NCBI GenBank assembly: GCA_964628835.1
Contig: CAZVME010000042.1
Location: 1 to 28,303, forward strand
Origin: JAAGZL01 sp964628835
Lineage (GTDB): Bacteria > Pseudomonadota > Gammaproteobacteria > Chromatiales > Chromatiaceae
Length of the DNA stretch: 28,303 nucleotides
Direction: 5' to 3'
Below, in pieces: positions 16,403 to 24,366 of this stretch; within the stretch, counting starts at the first letter, position 1, and each line of letters opens with the position of its first letter. The position numbers and the translations under genes were made by a program. The notes under the pieces were generated by a model. That model did no database searches and was not told the origin of the DNA. It saw only the letters and a list, made by a program, of their open reading frames with translations.

Positions 16403-17419
16403 ATGAGTTTGAACATCTATTATGACAAAGACGCTGACCTATCTATCATCCAGGGTAAGAAGGTCGCTATTATTGGATACGGCTCCCAGGGCCACGCCCA
16501 TGCCAACAATCTGAAAGATTCAGGTGTTGATGTCACCGTTGGCCTGCGTCCTGGTTCCGGCTCAGCCATCAAGGCAGAGAATGCTGGCCTCAAGGTCAAG
16601 TCCGTACCTGAGGCGGTTGCAGGTGCAGATGTTGTGATGATTCTTACTCCAGATGAGTTCCAGTCTGTACTCTATCGTGATGAGATTGAGCCAAACATCA
16701 AGGAGTGCGCAACCCTGGCCTTTGCCCACGGTTTTGCCATCCACTACAACCAGGTGGTGCCACGGGAGGATCTGGACGTAATCATGATCGCGCCTAAGGC
16801 GCCGGGTCACACCGTACGCACTGAGTTTGAGAACGGCGGCGGTATCCCTGATCTGATTGCCGTATTCCAGGACGCCAGCGGCCAGGCCAAGGCGACAGCA
16901 CTCTCCTACGCCTCTGCCATCGGTGGCGGACGTACCGGCATCATCGAGACCACCTTCAAGGATGAGACCGAGACCGATCTGTTCGGTGAGCAGGCGGTAC
17001 TCTGTGGTGGTGCCGTAGAACTTGTCAAGGCCGGTTTTGATACCCTGACCGAGGCTGGTTACGCCCCGGAGATGGCTTATTTCGAGTGCCTGCATGAGCT
17101 GAAGCTGATTGTGGACCTGATGTATGAGGGCGGTATCGCCAACATGAACTACTCCATCTCCAACAATGCGGAGTATGGTGAGTATGTGACCGGCGCCAAG
17201 GTGATCAACGAAGAGAGCCGCAAGGCCATGAAGGAGTGCCTGCACAACATCCAGACTGGCGAGTACGCCAAGAAGTTTATCTTGGAGGGCATGTCCAACT
17301 ATCCTGAGATGACCGCCATGCGTCGCCTCAATGCCGCTTCTGACATTGAGAAAGTTGGTGAGCATCTGCGTTCCATGATGCCTTGGATCAAGAAGATTGT
17401 GGATAAGAGCAAGAACTGA
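16403..17419 (+). CDS. ilvC: Ketol-acid reductoisomerase (NADP+), class I
   Basis: At 338 residues this is the short class I enzyme. It isomerises and reduces acetolactate to 2,3-dihydroxyisovalerate with NADPH and magnesium. The Rossmann loop is GYGSQGHAHANNL (26-38). The catalytic/metal residues sit in the C-terminal knot: DETETDLFGEQAVLCGG and ECLHELKLIVDLMYEGG, with SISNNAEYG following. The usual PKGPGH segment reads PKAPGH, a small variation. AAGG lies upstream of the ATG. It follows ilvBN by 104 bp and ends in a strong terminator, so ilvBNC is probably one operon. Confidence 0.98.
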   Translation: MSLNIYYDKDADLSIIQGKKVAIIGYGSQGHAHANNLKDSGVDVTVGLRPGSGSAIKAENAGLKVKSVPEAVAGADVVMILTPDEFQSVLYRDEIEPNIKECATLAFAHGFAIHYNQVVPREDLDVIMIAPKAPGHTVRTEFENGGGIPDLIAVFQDASGQAKATALSYASAIGGGRTGIIETTFKDETETDLFGEQAVLCGGAVELVKAGFDTLTEAGYAPEMAYFECLHELKLIVDLMYEGGIANMNYSISNNAEYGEYVTGAKVINEESRKAMKECLHNIQTGEYAKKFILEGMSNYPEMTAMRRLNAASDIEKVGEHLRSMMPWIKKIVDKSKN

Positions 17420-17464
17420 TTCTGCTAGTTCAACTCTGAATAGATCAGAGTTTGCAGGTCCTAG

Positions 17465-17494
17465 AAAACCGCCGGCAGCCGCTGGCGGTTTTTT
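17465..17494 (+). terminator. Rho-independent terminator after ilvC
   Basis: AAAACCGCCGGC pairs with GCTGGCGGTTTT across AGCC, one mismatch apart, and ends in a T run. It lies 46 bases after the ilvC stop. Confidence 0.88.
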
Positions 17495-17525
17495 CATATC
17501 TGAGACTCTATGTATATGCGCCGGG

Positions 17526-17592
17526 GTCGGAGTCAAATTAGGTCAAACATAGATGAACGGATTTGAGAATGGCTGCCTAATTTGACTCCGAC
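17526..17592. repeat. Short element with 17-bp inverted repeats (GTCGGAGTCAAATTAGG)
   Basis: Perfect 17-bp arms at 17526-17542 and 17576-17592 flank a 33-bp centre. A related imperfect pair is at 20496-20563. These have the look of MITE/REP-like units with no coding capacity. Confidence 0.7.
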
Positions 17593-17668
17593 ACCATAAA
17601 AATAATATATAAGGTACACACAGCCTACACATGCGACTCCAGTGAAATTTCTCTATAATCAACCATTG

Positions 17669-17824
17669 CTGTCCCGTTAACTAAAATCCGTCATACCGGG
17701 CTTGACCCGGTATCCAGTAAGTCTTTAAAAAACCTGGATTCCGGATCAGCAAAAAACGCTGTCCGGAATGACAGGGCTTTTTTTGGTTTTCATGTCTCCC
17801 AGGCGTCAAAAGTTAACGGGACAG
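17669..17824. mobile_element. 156-bp MITE-like element with 14-bp terminal inverted repeats
   Basis: The ends are CTGTCCCGTTAACT (17669-17682) and its exact reverse complement (17811-17824). Inside are two palindromes: an 8-bp stem ATACCGGG/CCCGGTAT (17693-17713) and a larger one with ATTCCGGA/TCCGGAAT outer arms and CAGC/GCTG inner arms (17738-17769). No obvious target-site duplication is seen. The right end is 16 bp from the pssA start. Confidence 0.65.
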
Positions 17825-17840
17825 TAGTGATATCAACCCA

Positions 17841-18647
17841 ATGTTCCAATCATGGTATGATCTGCAGATGCAGGAAGAAGAACAAAAAATAAAGCGCAGG
17901 CGTGGTATCTACCTGCTTCCTAACCTGTTTACCACGGCGGCCCTGTTTAGCGGTTTCTATGCCGTGCTGGCCTCCATGAATGGTAAATTCGAGTTGGCGG
18001 CCATTGCCATTTTTGTGGCGATGATCCTGGATGGTCTGGATGGCCGTGTGGCTCGTATGACCAACACCCAAACTGCCTTTGGGGCCGAGTATGACAGCCT
18101 CTCCGATATGGTGGCGTTTGGTCTGGCGCCGGCGCTGGTCATGTATGTCTGGGCCCTGAAGGGGCTGGGCAAGTTCGGCTGGCTGGCTGCATTCATCTAC
18201 ACCGCCGCCGCCGCCTTGAGACTGGCCAGATTTAATACCCAGGTGGGGATTGCCGACAAACGCTATTTTCAAGGGCTGCCGAGCCCAGCCGCCGCTGCGA
18301 TTATTGCCGCCTGCGTCTGGGGCGCGGTTGAATATGGGGTTGAGAGCGAAAGCGTAGCCTGGCTGGCTGGAATCCTTACCGCTACCGTGGGGCTTCTTAT
18401 GGTCAGCAATTTCCGCTATCACAGCTTCAAAGAGCTGGATATCCGCGGCAAGGTGCCGTTCTTTGTCCTGGTAGTAATAATGCTGGCATTCGCCATTATC
18501 ATGTGGGAGCCATCATTAATCCTGTTCCTGGTATTCATCGGTTATGCGGTGTCAGGACCGCTACTGACCCTGATTTACCTGCGCCAGCGCAGGGAAGAGC
18601 GTAAACAGGGCCAGATGTCCGAGGATGATGAAGACCAGGATGACTAA
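17841..18647 (+). CDS. pssA: CDP-diacylglycerol--serine O-phosphatidyltransferase
   Basis: This integral membrane enzyme makes phosphatidylserine from CDP-diacylglycerol and serine. The CDP-alcohol phosphatidyltransferase signature is complete: DG-RVAR (55-60 region), then a glycine eight residues later (FGAEYDSLSDM) with the two following aspartates. The N-terminal RRRGIYLLPNLFTTAALFSGFYA is typical of the family, and about six to seven hydrophobic segments follow. The C-terminal tail is very acidic (SEDDEDQDD). The 268-residue length is normal. The ATG at 17841 lacks a clear ribosome binding site; a second ATG at 17868 is an alternative. The ilvC-pssA-leuA order is common in gammaproteobacteria. 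Confidence 0.95.
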   Translation: MFQSWYDLQMQEEEQKIKRRRGIYLLPNLFTTAALFSGFYAVLASMNGKFELAAIAIFVAMILDGLDGRVARMTNTQTAFGAEYDSLSDMVAFGLAPALVMYVWALKGLGKFGWLAAFIYTAAAALRLARFNTQVGIADKRYFQGLPSPAAAAIIAACVWGAVEYGVESESVAWLAGILTATVGLLMVSNFRYHSFKELDIRGKVPFFVLVVIMLAFAIIMWEPSLILFLVFIGYAVSGPLLTLIYLRQRREERKQGQMSEDDEDQDD

Positions 18648-18675
18648 ACCTTAGGGCAGGGTGTGCAGGAGTGTC

Positions 18676-18704
18676 TTGGCAAGAGCCGAGCCATGGGTTA
18701 TATT
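18676..18704 (+). promoter_or_regulatory. Candidate leuA promoter
   Basis: TTGGCA (18676-18681) and TATATT (18699-18704) each match the sigma-70 consensus at five of six positions and are 17 bases apart. Transcription from here would give a leader of about 215 bases before leuA that contains the hairpin at 18803. Confidence 0.6.
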
Positions 18705-18745
18705 TTAAGTCATGACATTTAATGACGCACCCAATTACATCTCCC

Positions 18746-18865
18746 ATGCCGTCACCCGGCAGGATGCGTCTGTTTGCCTACCTCTATATGCGCTACGACT
18801 GCTGCCCTGATGGGCATTTTTTTATAATTGCCCTGGCGAGGGCCCGTAGCACGCACACACAATAG
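18746..18865 (+). CDS. Possible leuA leader ORF (39 codons)
   Basis: An ATG at 18746 opens 39 codons to TAG at 18863-18865, with in-frame ATGs at 18764 and 18788. The product contains RLFAYLYMRYDCCPDGHFF. It has no good ribosome binding site and no leucine run, and it reads through the hairpin, so it does not fit a classical leader peptide. It may be chance. Confidence 0.2.
   Translation: MPSPGRMRLFAYLYMRYDCCPDGHFFIIALARARSTHTQ
18803..18823 (+). terminator. Intrinsic terminator or attenuator in the leuA leader
   Basis: TGCCC-TGAT-GGGCA is a 5-bp stem followed by seven T. It lies 155 bp after pssA and 104 bp before leuA, downstream of the candidate leuA promoter. A second TGCCC (18829-18833) could pair with the same GGGCA arm. 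It could end pssA transcripts, attenuate leuA, or both. Confidence 0.6.
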
Positions 18866-18927
18866 ATTTCCGAAATGACTGTACCATCCTCAATCCACAC
18901 CTCTGCAGGATGGATATGGAGTGAAGC

Positions 18928-20478
18928 ATGAGCACTAAAGATAGTTTGATCATATTTGATACCACCCTCCGCGATGGCGAACAGAGTCCTGGCGCCTCCA
19001 TGACCAAGGATGAAAAGATCCGTATCGCCAAGGCACTGGAGAAGATGCGGGTGGATGTAATCGAGGCCGGGTTTCCCATCGCCAGCCCAGGTGATTTCGA
19101 GTCGGTGCAGGCAGTGGCCCAGGCCATCACTGATAGTACCGTCTGTGGCTTGGCACGTGCCCTGGATAAGGATATCGACCGTGCAGGAGATGCGCTCAAG
19201 AAGGCCAATTCAGGTCGCATCCACACCTTTATCGCCACCTCGCCGATCCACATGGAGCACAAGCTGCGCATGTCGCCCGATCAGGTGGTGGAGCAGGCGG
19301 TAAAGGCGGTGCGCCGCGCCCGCCGCTATACCGACAATGTTGAGTTTTCCGCTGAGGATGCCGGGCGTTCCGAGATCGACTTTCTCTGTCGTATCGTGGA
19401 GGCGGTGATCAAAGAGGGCGCTACTACCATCAATATCCCGGATACGGTTGGCTACAACGTACCCTGGCAGTTTGGCGAGACCATTCGCCAGATCATCGAA
19501 CGGGTGCCGAACTCCGACCAGGCCATCTTCTCCGTGCACTGTCACAACGACCTCGGTTTGGCCACATCCAACTCCCTGTCAGCAGTGCTGAATGGGGCGC
19601 GCCAGGTGGAGTGCACCATCAACGGCTTGGGTGAACGGGCCGGTAACGCCTCGCTGGAAGAGGTGGTGATGACGGTGCAGACCAGAGCGGATATCTTTGA
19701 CTGCGATACCAATCTGGATACTACCCAGATCCTCACCTGTTCCCGGCTGGTATCCAACATAACCGGATTTCCGGTGCAGCCAAATAAGGCCGTGGTGGGG
19801 GCCAACGCCTTTGCCCATGAATCCGGCATCCATCAGGATGGCGTGCTCAAGAGTCGTGAGACCTACGAGATCATGCGGGCCGAGGATGTGGGCTGGGCCC
19901 AGAACCGCATGGTGATGGGTAAGCACTCTGGACGCAGCGCCTTCCGTGCCCGGTTGGAGGAGTTGGGTATCGAGTTCAGTTCTGAAGAGGAGCTGAATGA
20001 TACCTTTCGCCGCTTTAAGGACCTGGCCGACAAGAAGCATGAGATCTTTGATGAGGATCTGCAGGCCCTGGTTACCGATGTCTCCATCAGCGCGGAGAAT
20101 GAGCTGGTAAATCTGGTCTCTCTCAAGGTGTGTTCCGAGACTGGTGAAACCCCCAATGCTGCGGTGGTGTTGACCGTGGACGGAGAGGAAGTGGCAGGTG
20201 AATCTCAGGGCGGCGGCCCGGTGGATGCCACCTTCCGGGCCATCGAGTCTATTGTTGAAACCGGAAGCGAGTTGCAGCTCTACTCGGTAAACGCCATTAC
20301 TAGTGGTACCGATGCCCAGGGTGAGGTGACCGTGCGGTTGGAGAAGGGCGGACGCATAGTCAATGGTCAGGGCGCAGATACCGATATTGTCATCGCATCG
20401 GCCAAGGCGTATATCAATGCCTGCAACCTGATCATGCATGGCAGTAAGCGGGCGCATCCGCAGAGTGGTGGTGTTTAA
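18928..20478 (+). CDS. leuA: 2-isopropylmalate synthase
   Basis: The 516-residue protein catalyses the first committed step of leucine synthesis, joining acetyl-CoA and 2-oxoisovalerate. The HMG-CoA-lyase-like TIM barrel has FDTTLRDGEQSPGASM (10-25), the metal ligands in HCHNDLGLA, NGLGERAGNASLEE and HESGIHQDGVLK. The C-terminal regulatory LeuA_dimer domain (about 390-510) binds leucine for feedback inhibition in this family. Length matches the E. coli type (523). GGAG lies seven bases before the ATG. It uses the 2-oxoisovalerate made by the ilv enzymes encoded just upstream. Confidence 0.98.
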   Translation: MSTKDSLIIFDTTLRDGEQSPGASMTKDEKIRIAKALEKMRVDVIEAGFPIASPGDFESVQAVAQAITDSTVCGLARALDKDIDRAGDALKKANSGRIHTFIATSPIHMEHKLRMSPDQVVEQAVKAVRRARRYTDNVEFSAEDAGRSEIDFLCRIVEAVIKEGATTINIPDTVGYNVPWQFGETIRQIIERVPNSDQAIFSVHCHNDLGLATSNSLSAVLNGARQVECTINGLGERAGNASLEEVVMTVQTRADIFDCDTNLDTTQILTCSRLVSNITGFPVQPNKAVVGANAFAHESGIHQDGVLKSRETYEIMRAEDVGWAQNRMVMGKHSGRSAFRARLEELGIEFSSEEELNDTFRRFKDLADKKHEIFDEDLQALVTDVSISAENELVNLVSLKVCSETGETPNAAVVLTVDGEEVAGESQGGGPVDATFRAIESIVETGSELQLYSVNAITSGTDAQGEVTVRLEKGGRIVNGQGADTDIVIASAKAYINACNLIMHGSKRAHPQSGGV

Positions 20479-20495
20479 CCGCTGGTCGAAGATGA

Positions 20496-20563
20496 GGGGT
20501 CGGAGTCAAATTGGCTGGAAGGTTAGTTTTTTCCATAGAAGTGCATATTTTACTCTGACCCCG
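20496..20563. repeat. Imperfect relative of the GTCGGAGTCAAATT inverted-repeat element
   Basis: The left end GGGGTCGGAGTCAAATT and the right end, read on the other strand as GGGGTCAGAGTAAAAT, form imperfect arms around a ~35-bp centre. It sits between leuA and the uracil-DNA glycosylase gene. Confidence 0.6.
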
Positions 20564-20596
20564 GTTTGTTTCTTGCGGGTTGTATAGGAGATCCTG

Positions 20597-21349
20597 GTGG
20601 AAGAGTCACTAAGGCAGCAATACCTGGAGGCTATGGGTATACAGAATTGGGTCGTACGTGACTCAGTGCCAGACGCTGCCATGGCCACAGCGGATGCAGC
20701 CCCGCCTACATCTACACCTCAGTCGCCTGAGCAGACGGTGCCGCAGGAACAGCTGTCGGCACCAACGGTTCAAGCCGATATGCAGCAGAGTGATGTGGCG
20801 AGTCTTGACTGGGCCGCGCTAAAGGCAAGGGTGGGGGCATGCCAGGCCTGTAGCCTGCACCAGTCCTGCACCCAGACCGTGTTTGGTGCGGGAAATCAGA
20901 ATGCCGATCTGATGATCATCGGTGAGGCGCCGAATGCCGATGAGGATCGCCAGGGCGAACCCTTTGTGGGGCATGTCGGCTTGCTGCTGAACGCCATGCT
21001 CAAGGCCATTGGCCTGGATCGCAGTGAGGTGTTCTTCGCCAATATCATCAAGTGCTGTCCTCCGGATAATCGTGATCCACATGTGGACGAAGCCAACTGT
21101 TGTGAGCCGTTTCTGCAACGCCAGATAGAGCTGGTACGGCCCAAGGTGATCCTGGCGGTGGGCCGGGTGGCGGCGCAGAACCTGCTTAAGAGCGATGCGG
21201 CCGTGGGTAGCCTGCGTGGCCGTGAGCATCTCTTGGCTGAAACCAAAATACCGCTGGTGGTGACTTACCACCCTGCCTATCTGCTACGCTCCCCTGATCA
21301 GAAGGGTAAGGCGTGGCAGGACCTGCTGCGGGCCAGACGCCTGTTATAA
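20597..21349 (+). CDS. Family 4-type uracil-DNA glycosylase (Fe-S)
   Basis: The 250-residue protein starts at a GTG with AGGAG upstream. Residues 1-70 are a variable, Pro/Gln-rich extension. The UDG domain follows, with the four likely 4Fe-4S ligands Cys82, Cys85, Cys153 and Cys169 (CQAC, KCCPPDNRDP and NCCEP). Motif A reads GEAPNADEDRQGEPFVG (109-125), where the common form has GEAPG. The second motif is HPAYLL with His225. These proteins remove uracil from DNA in base-excision repair; older annotations call them phage SPO1 DNA-polymerase-related. rimI starts 24 bp downstream, and the two may be co-transcribed. Confidence 0.93.
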   Translation: MEESLRQQYLEAMGIQNWVVRDSVPDAAMATADAAPPTSTPQSPEQTVPQEQLSAPTVQADMQQSDVASLDWAALKARVGACQACSLHQSCTQTVFGAGNQNADLMIIGEAPNADEDRQGEPFVGHVGLLLNAMLKAIGLDRSEVFFANIIKCCPPDNRDPHVDEANCCEPFLQRQIELVRPKVILAVGRVAAQNLLKSDAAVGSLRGREHLLAETKIPLVVTYHPAYLLRSPDQKGKAWQDLLRARRLL

Positions 21350-21373
21350 CCGACTCCAGACTATTTTCTCCGT

Positions 21374-21838
21374 ATGAGTACGTTGCTAAAAGACCCACTG
21401 CTGCATATACAGCCCATGCATCCGGGTGATGTGGACGCGGTAATGGAGCTGGAGCAACGGGCCTATGAGTTTCCCTGGACCGAAGGCAATTTCCGTGACT
21501 GCCTCCGCAGCAACTACTACTGTTGCGTCTATCGTCAGGATGAGCGGTATGTGGGTTATGCGGTGATGTCGGTTACTGCTGGCGAGGCACAGATCCTGAA
21601 TATCTGCATCGACCCAGAGATGCATGGCCAAGGCCTGGGGCGTCGTTTGTTGCAGCACCTGATTGCTACGGCTGGTAGGAAAAGTTGCGATACTCTGTTT
21701 CTGGAGGTGCGGGTTTCCAATTGGGCTGCATTCTGTCTATATGTCTCCATGGGGTTCAACGAGATCGGTCTGCGCCAGGGCTACTACCCAGCCAAGAAGG
21801 GGCGGGAAGATGCCATGGTGTTGGCGCTTGCGCTTTAA
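21374..21838 (+). CDS. rimI: Ribosomal protein S18-alanine N-acetyltransferase
   Basis: This is a 154-residue GNAT protein. It has the RimI patterns EQRAYEFPWTEGNFRDCL (27-44), the acetyl-CoA loop CIDPEMHGQGLGRRLL (78-93), the LEVRVSNWAAFCLYVSMGF segment and the C-terminal RQGYYPAKKGREDAMVL that is diagnostic of RimI. It acetylates the N-terminal alanine of S18. The gene follows the UDG gene by 24 bp, an arrangement common in gammaproteobacteria. Confidence 0.95.
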   Translation: MSTLLKDPLLHIQPMHPGDVDAVMELEQRAYEFPWTEGNFRDCLRSNYYCCVYRQDERYVGYAVMSVTAGEAQILNICIDPEMHGQGLGRRLLQHLIATAGRKSCDTLFLEVRVSNWAAFCLYVSMGFNEIGLRQGYYPAKKGREDAMVLALAL

Positions 21839-21876
21839 CCCTGTCAGCATAGGGCGGCATCAAGCCATAGATTATG

Positions 21877-21882
21877 TATAAT
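21877..21882 (+). promoter_or_regulatory. Candidate -10 element for prfC
   Basis: A perfect TATAAT lies 28 bp before the prfC ATG. The expected -35 position (GCGGCA) is poor, so only the -10 is supported. Confidence 0.35.
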
Positions 21883-21910
21883 ACCCCGCTTTCTGTTGCG
21901 ATAATCCCTT

Positions 21911-23491
21911 ATGTCTGAACTGCTTGAACAACTGAATCGCCGTCGTACCTTCGCGATCATCTCCCACCCGGATGCGGGTAAGACCACCTTGACTGAAAAG
22001 TTGCTGCTGTTCGGTGGTGCCATCCAGTTGGCGGGTACGGTTAAGGGACGTAAAGCGGCGCGCCATGCCACCTCGGATTGGATGGAGTTGGAGAAGCAAC
22101 GCGGTATCTCGGTTACCTCGTCGGTGATGCAGTTCCCTTATCATGATGCCGTGGTGAATCTGCTGGATACCCCGGGGCATGAGGATTTCTCCGAGGACAC
22201 CTACAGAACTCTGACCGCAGTGGACTCGGCCCTGATGGTGATCGATATCGCCAAGGGTGTGGAGTCACGTACCATCAAATTGATGGATGTGTGTCGCCTG
22301 CGTACCACCCCCATCATTACCTTCATTAACAAGATGGATCGTGAGGGCAGAGACCCCATGGAGATCGTGGATGAGGTGGAGTCGGTACTCAAGATCAAGT
22401 GCGCGCCACTGACCTGGCCCATAGGTATGGGCAAGCGCTTCAAGGGGGTGTTTGATCTGCGCAGCAACACCACCCACCTGTTTAATGCTGCCCATGGTGG
22501 CAAGATCCAGGAAGGAGAGTTGATCGAGGGTCTGGACAATCCCAGGCTGGATGAGATTATCGGTGATCAGGCAGACGAACTGCGGGAAGAGATTGAACTG
22601 GTGCTGGGCGCCAGTCATGAGTGGGATCAGGATGCCTACAATCGGGGTGAACTAACTCCGGTGTTTTTTGGTTCTGCTATCAATAACTTTGGCGTCAAAG
22701 AGCTGCTGGATGCCTTCGTAGAGTATGCACCTACCCCAATCCCGCGGGATACGGTTCAGCGCAAGGTGGACTCTGCCGAGGGGAAATTCACTGGTTTTGT
22801 GTTCAAGATTCAGGCCAATATGGACCCGGCTCACCGTGACCGGATTGCATTTCTCCGGGTCTGCTCCGGCTCCTATAAAAAGGGCATGAAGATGCGTCAC
22901 GTGCGCATCGGCAAGACGGTGCAGATAAGTAACGCCATCACCTTCCAGGCCGACGAGCGCAGGCATGTGGATGAGGCCTGGCCGGGAGACATCATCGGTC
23001 TGCACAACCACGGCACCATCCAGATTGGTGATACCTTCACCGAGGGTGAGGAGCTAAAGTACGAGGGTATCCCATACTTTGCCCCCGAGCTGTTCCGGCG
23101 CGTGGTACTGAAAGACCCGTTGCGCCTGAAGGCGTTACAGAAGGGTGTGGTCCAACTGTGCGAGGAGGGGGCCACCCAGGTGTTCCGCCCCATGCGTAAC
23201 AACGACATTATCCTGGGGGCGGTAGGTGTGCTGCAGTTTGATGTGGCGGCCCATCGGCTCAAGGGTGAGTACGGGGTAGAGGCGATAGTGGAAGCCATCA
23301 ATGTGGCCACAGCGCGTTGGGTGCAGTGTGATGATCCCAAGATGCTGGAACGGTTCCGCACCAAGGCCCACGACAATCTGGCCATAGATGGGGATGATCA
23401 GCTGGTCTATCTGGCACCGACACGAGTAAATCTGGATTTGACCATTGAACGCTGGCCGGATATCCGTTTCCTGGCTATACGTGAGTTGTAG
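21911..23491 (+). CDS. prfC: Peptide chain release factor 3
   Basis: The 526-residue GTPase matches RF3 (529 in E. coli). G1 is SHPDAGKTTL (18-27), with the RF3-type SHPD in place of the EF-G GHVDHGKT. G3 is DTPGHEDFSEDTYRTL and G4 is NKMDREGRDP. The RF3-specific GVFDL, the domain II FVFKIQANMDPAHRDRIAFL and the domain III block RDRIAFLRVCSGSY follow. It removes RF1/RF2 from the ribosome after peptide release. There are no truncations. It has its own candidate -10, and the RAYT/REP cassette lies just downstream. Confidence 0.98.
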   Translation: MSELLEQLNRRRTFAIISHPDAGKTTLTEKLLLFGGAIQLAGTVKGRKAARHATSDWMELEKQRGISVTSSVMQFPYHDAVVNLLDTPGHEDFSEDTYRTLTAVDSALMVIDIAKGVESRTIKLMDVCRLRTTPIITFINKMDREGRDPMEIVDEVESVLKIKCAPLTWPIGMGKRFKGVFDLRSNTTHLFNAAHGGKIQEGELIEGLDNPRLDEIIGDQADELREEIELVLGASHEWDQDAYNRGELTPVFFGSAINNFGVKELLDAFVEYAPTPIPRDTVQRKVDSAEGKFTGFVFKIQANMDPAHRDRIAFLRVCSGSYKKGMKMRHVRIGKTVQISNAITFQADERRHVDEAWPGDIIGLHNHGTIQIGDTFTEGEELKYEGIPYFAPELFRRVVLKDPLRLKALQKGVVQLCEEGATQVFRPMRNNDIILGAVGVLQFDVAAHRLKGEYGVEAIVEAINVATARWVQCDDPKMLERFRTKAHDNLAIDGDDQLVYLAPTRVNLDLTIERWPDIRFLAIREL

Positions 23492-23633
23492 CGAAAACTG
23501 GACGTATTTGCAAAACACTTTAACCCCAATGAGTTAGGAGTAATTATTCCGGGTTTATTATGGAAGAGGATGGTGGTGTTGGCACGATCCAGCAGTTAGA
23601 TCTGGTGGTTTAGCGGTTTAGGAAAAAGCGTCT

Positions 23634-23711
23634 TGCCGGGAACGCTGCGCTTATCCCGGCCTACTGCAACGGTCCGTAGGCCAGAATAAGCGATAGCGTT
23701 TCTGGCGACCA
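23634..23711. repeat. REP pair (BIME) downstream of prfC, left of the RAYT gene
   Basis: Two REP arms in opposite orientation are joined by about 12 bases (TGCCGGGAACGCTG... and ...AGCGTTTCTGGCG). The whole block matches 24266-24343 with only a few differences (GGTCCGT against GGTTTGT, and one base indel). The copies are direct repeats flanking the transposase. Confidence 0.88.
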
Positions 23712-23712
23712 G

Positions 23713-24222
23713 CTACTCCAAATCCATTTCGCTGATTGATGAAGGATATTCTAACCCCCAATCTGGCTCATAAAACCCTGCTTTTAAATAGCGCTGAAAT
23801 GAACTGTATTGCCAATCACAGGGTGATCTACATAATCCGTGCTTAACCGGGTTGTAATGGATGTAATCCAGATGTCTGATGAGGTCCTTTTCGTTTCGAA
23901 TTACATGCTCCCAAAAACGTGGTTGCCATACTTTTTTCCCAGGATGTTTTTTTCGAATCTTGCGGGAAAATGCCGTCTTGAGCATCTGCCAGCGGACCGA
24001 ATAATTGCTGTCTCCCTCCGGCATGCGCCATATGCAGTGGATATGATCCGGCATCACCGATGCTGCAAGTAGATCAAATGACCGGCGCTCTTTCACGTAA
24101 CGAAAAGCATCTCTAAGCAATTGCACATGATCTGGTGATTTGAAGATGGGGGTTCTTTTGTGGGTGACCGCTGTAAAAAAATAGTAATGGTCAGAAATGT
24201 AAATTCGTTTATAGCTGCTCAT
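23713..24222 (-). mobile_element. REP-associated tyrosine transposase (RAYT, Y1/HUH family)
   Basis: This is a 169-residue Y1_Tnp (IS200-like) protein. The HUH motif is His60-Ile-His62 in MPDHIHCIW, and the catalytic tyrosine lies in the RAYT signature DYIHYNPVKHG (Tyr120 or Tyr123). RFWEHVIRNEKDL is also typical. The frame opens at an ATG at 24240, but the ATG at 24222 is preferred because AGGAG lies seven bases upstream. No frameshift is seen, so it may be active. RAYTs act on REP palindromes without being classical insertion sequences. REP pairs bracket the gene, and more units of the same family lie at 5311, 7526 and 8519. Confidence 0.94.
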
Positions 24223-24265
24223 GAGGATCTCCTTTTCCATTTATGAGCTTTGACTAAGATTATTT

Positions 24266-24343
24266 TGCCGGGAACGCTGCGCTTATCCCGGCCTACTGCA
24301 ACGGTTTGTAGGCCAGAATAAGCGATAAGCGTTTCTGGCACCG
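24266..24343. repeat. REP pair (BIME) right of the RAYT gene
   Basis: Second copy of the 23634-23711 block in the same orientation, ~44 bp before the RAYT start and directly after the fumarase stop side. Each half is a TGCCGGGAACG- or TGCCAGAAACG-type arm facing the other. Confidence 0.88.
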
Positions 24344-24366
24344 CAATTGGCTTCGACTCTAAGCCG

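Larger units (their letters stand above)
17420..17840. other. Element-rich spacer between ilvC and pssA
   Basis: No gene is seen in these 421 bases. They hold, in order, the ilvC terminator, a small inverted-repeat element (17526-17592) and a 156-bp element with terminal inverted repeats that contains two nested palindromes (17669-17824). The pssA promoter must lie within or between these elements. Confidence 0.7.

Noticed and set aside
16562..17536. 324-codon minus-strand ORF opposite ilvC
   Set aside because: It is the antisense shadow of ilvC, which is conserved over its full length. The ORF is long only because of codon bias and it crosses the terminator.
19579..20457. 292-codon minus-strand ORF opposite leuA
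   Set aside because: Antisense shadow of leuA, with low-complexity His/Gly/Leu content and no ribosome binding site.
23634..24343. Repeated palindromes considered as a CRISPR-like array
   Set aside because: There are only two blocks, separated by a transposase gene, with no regular spacers; they are REP pairs.
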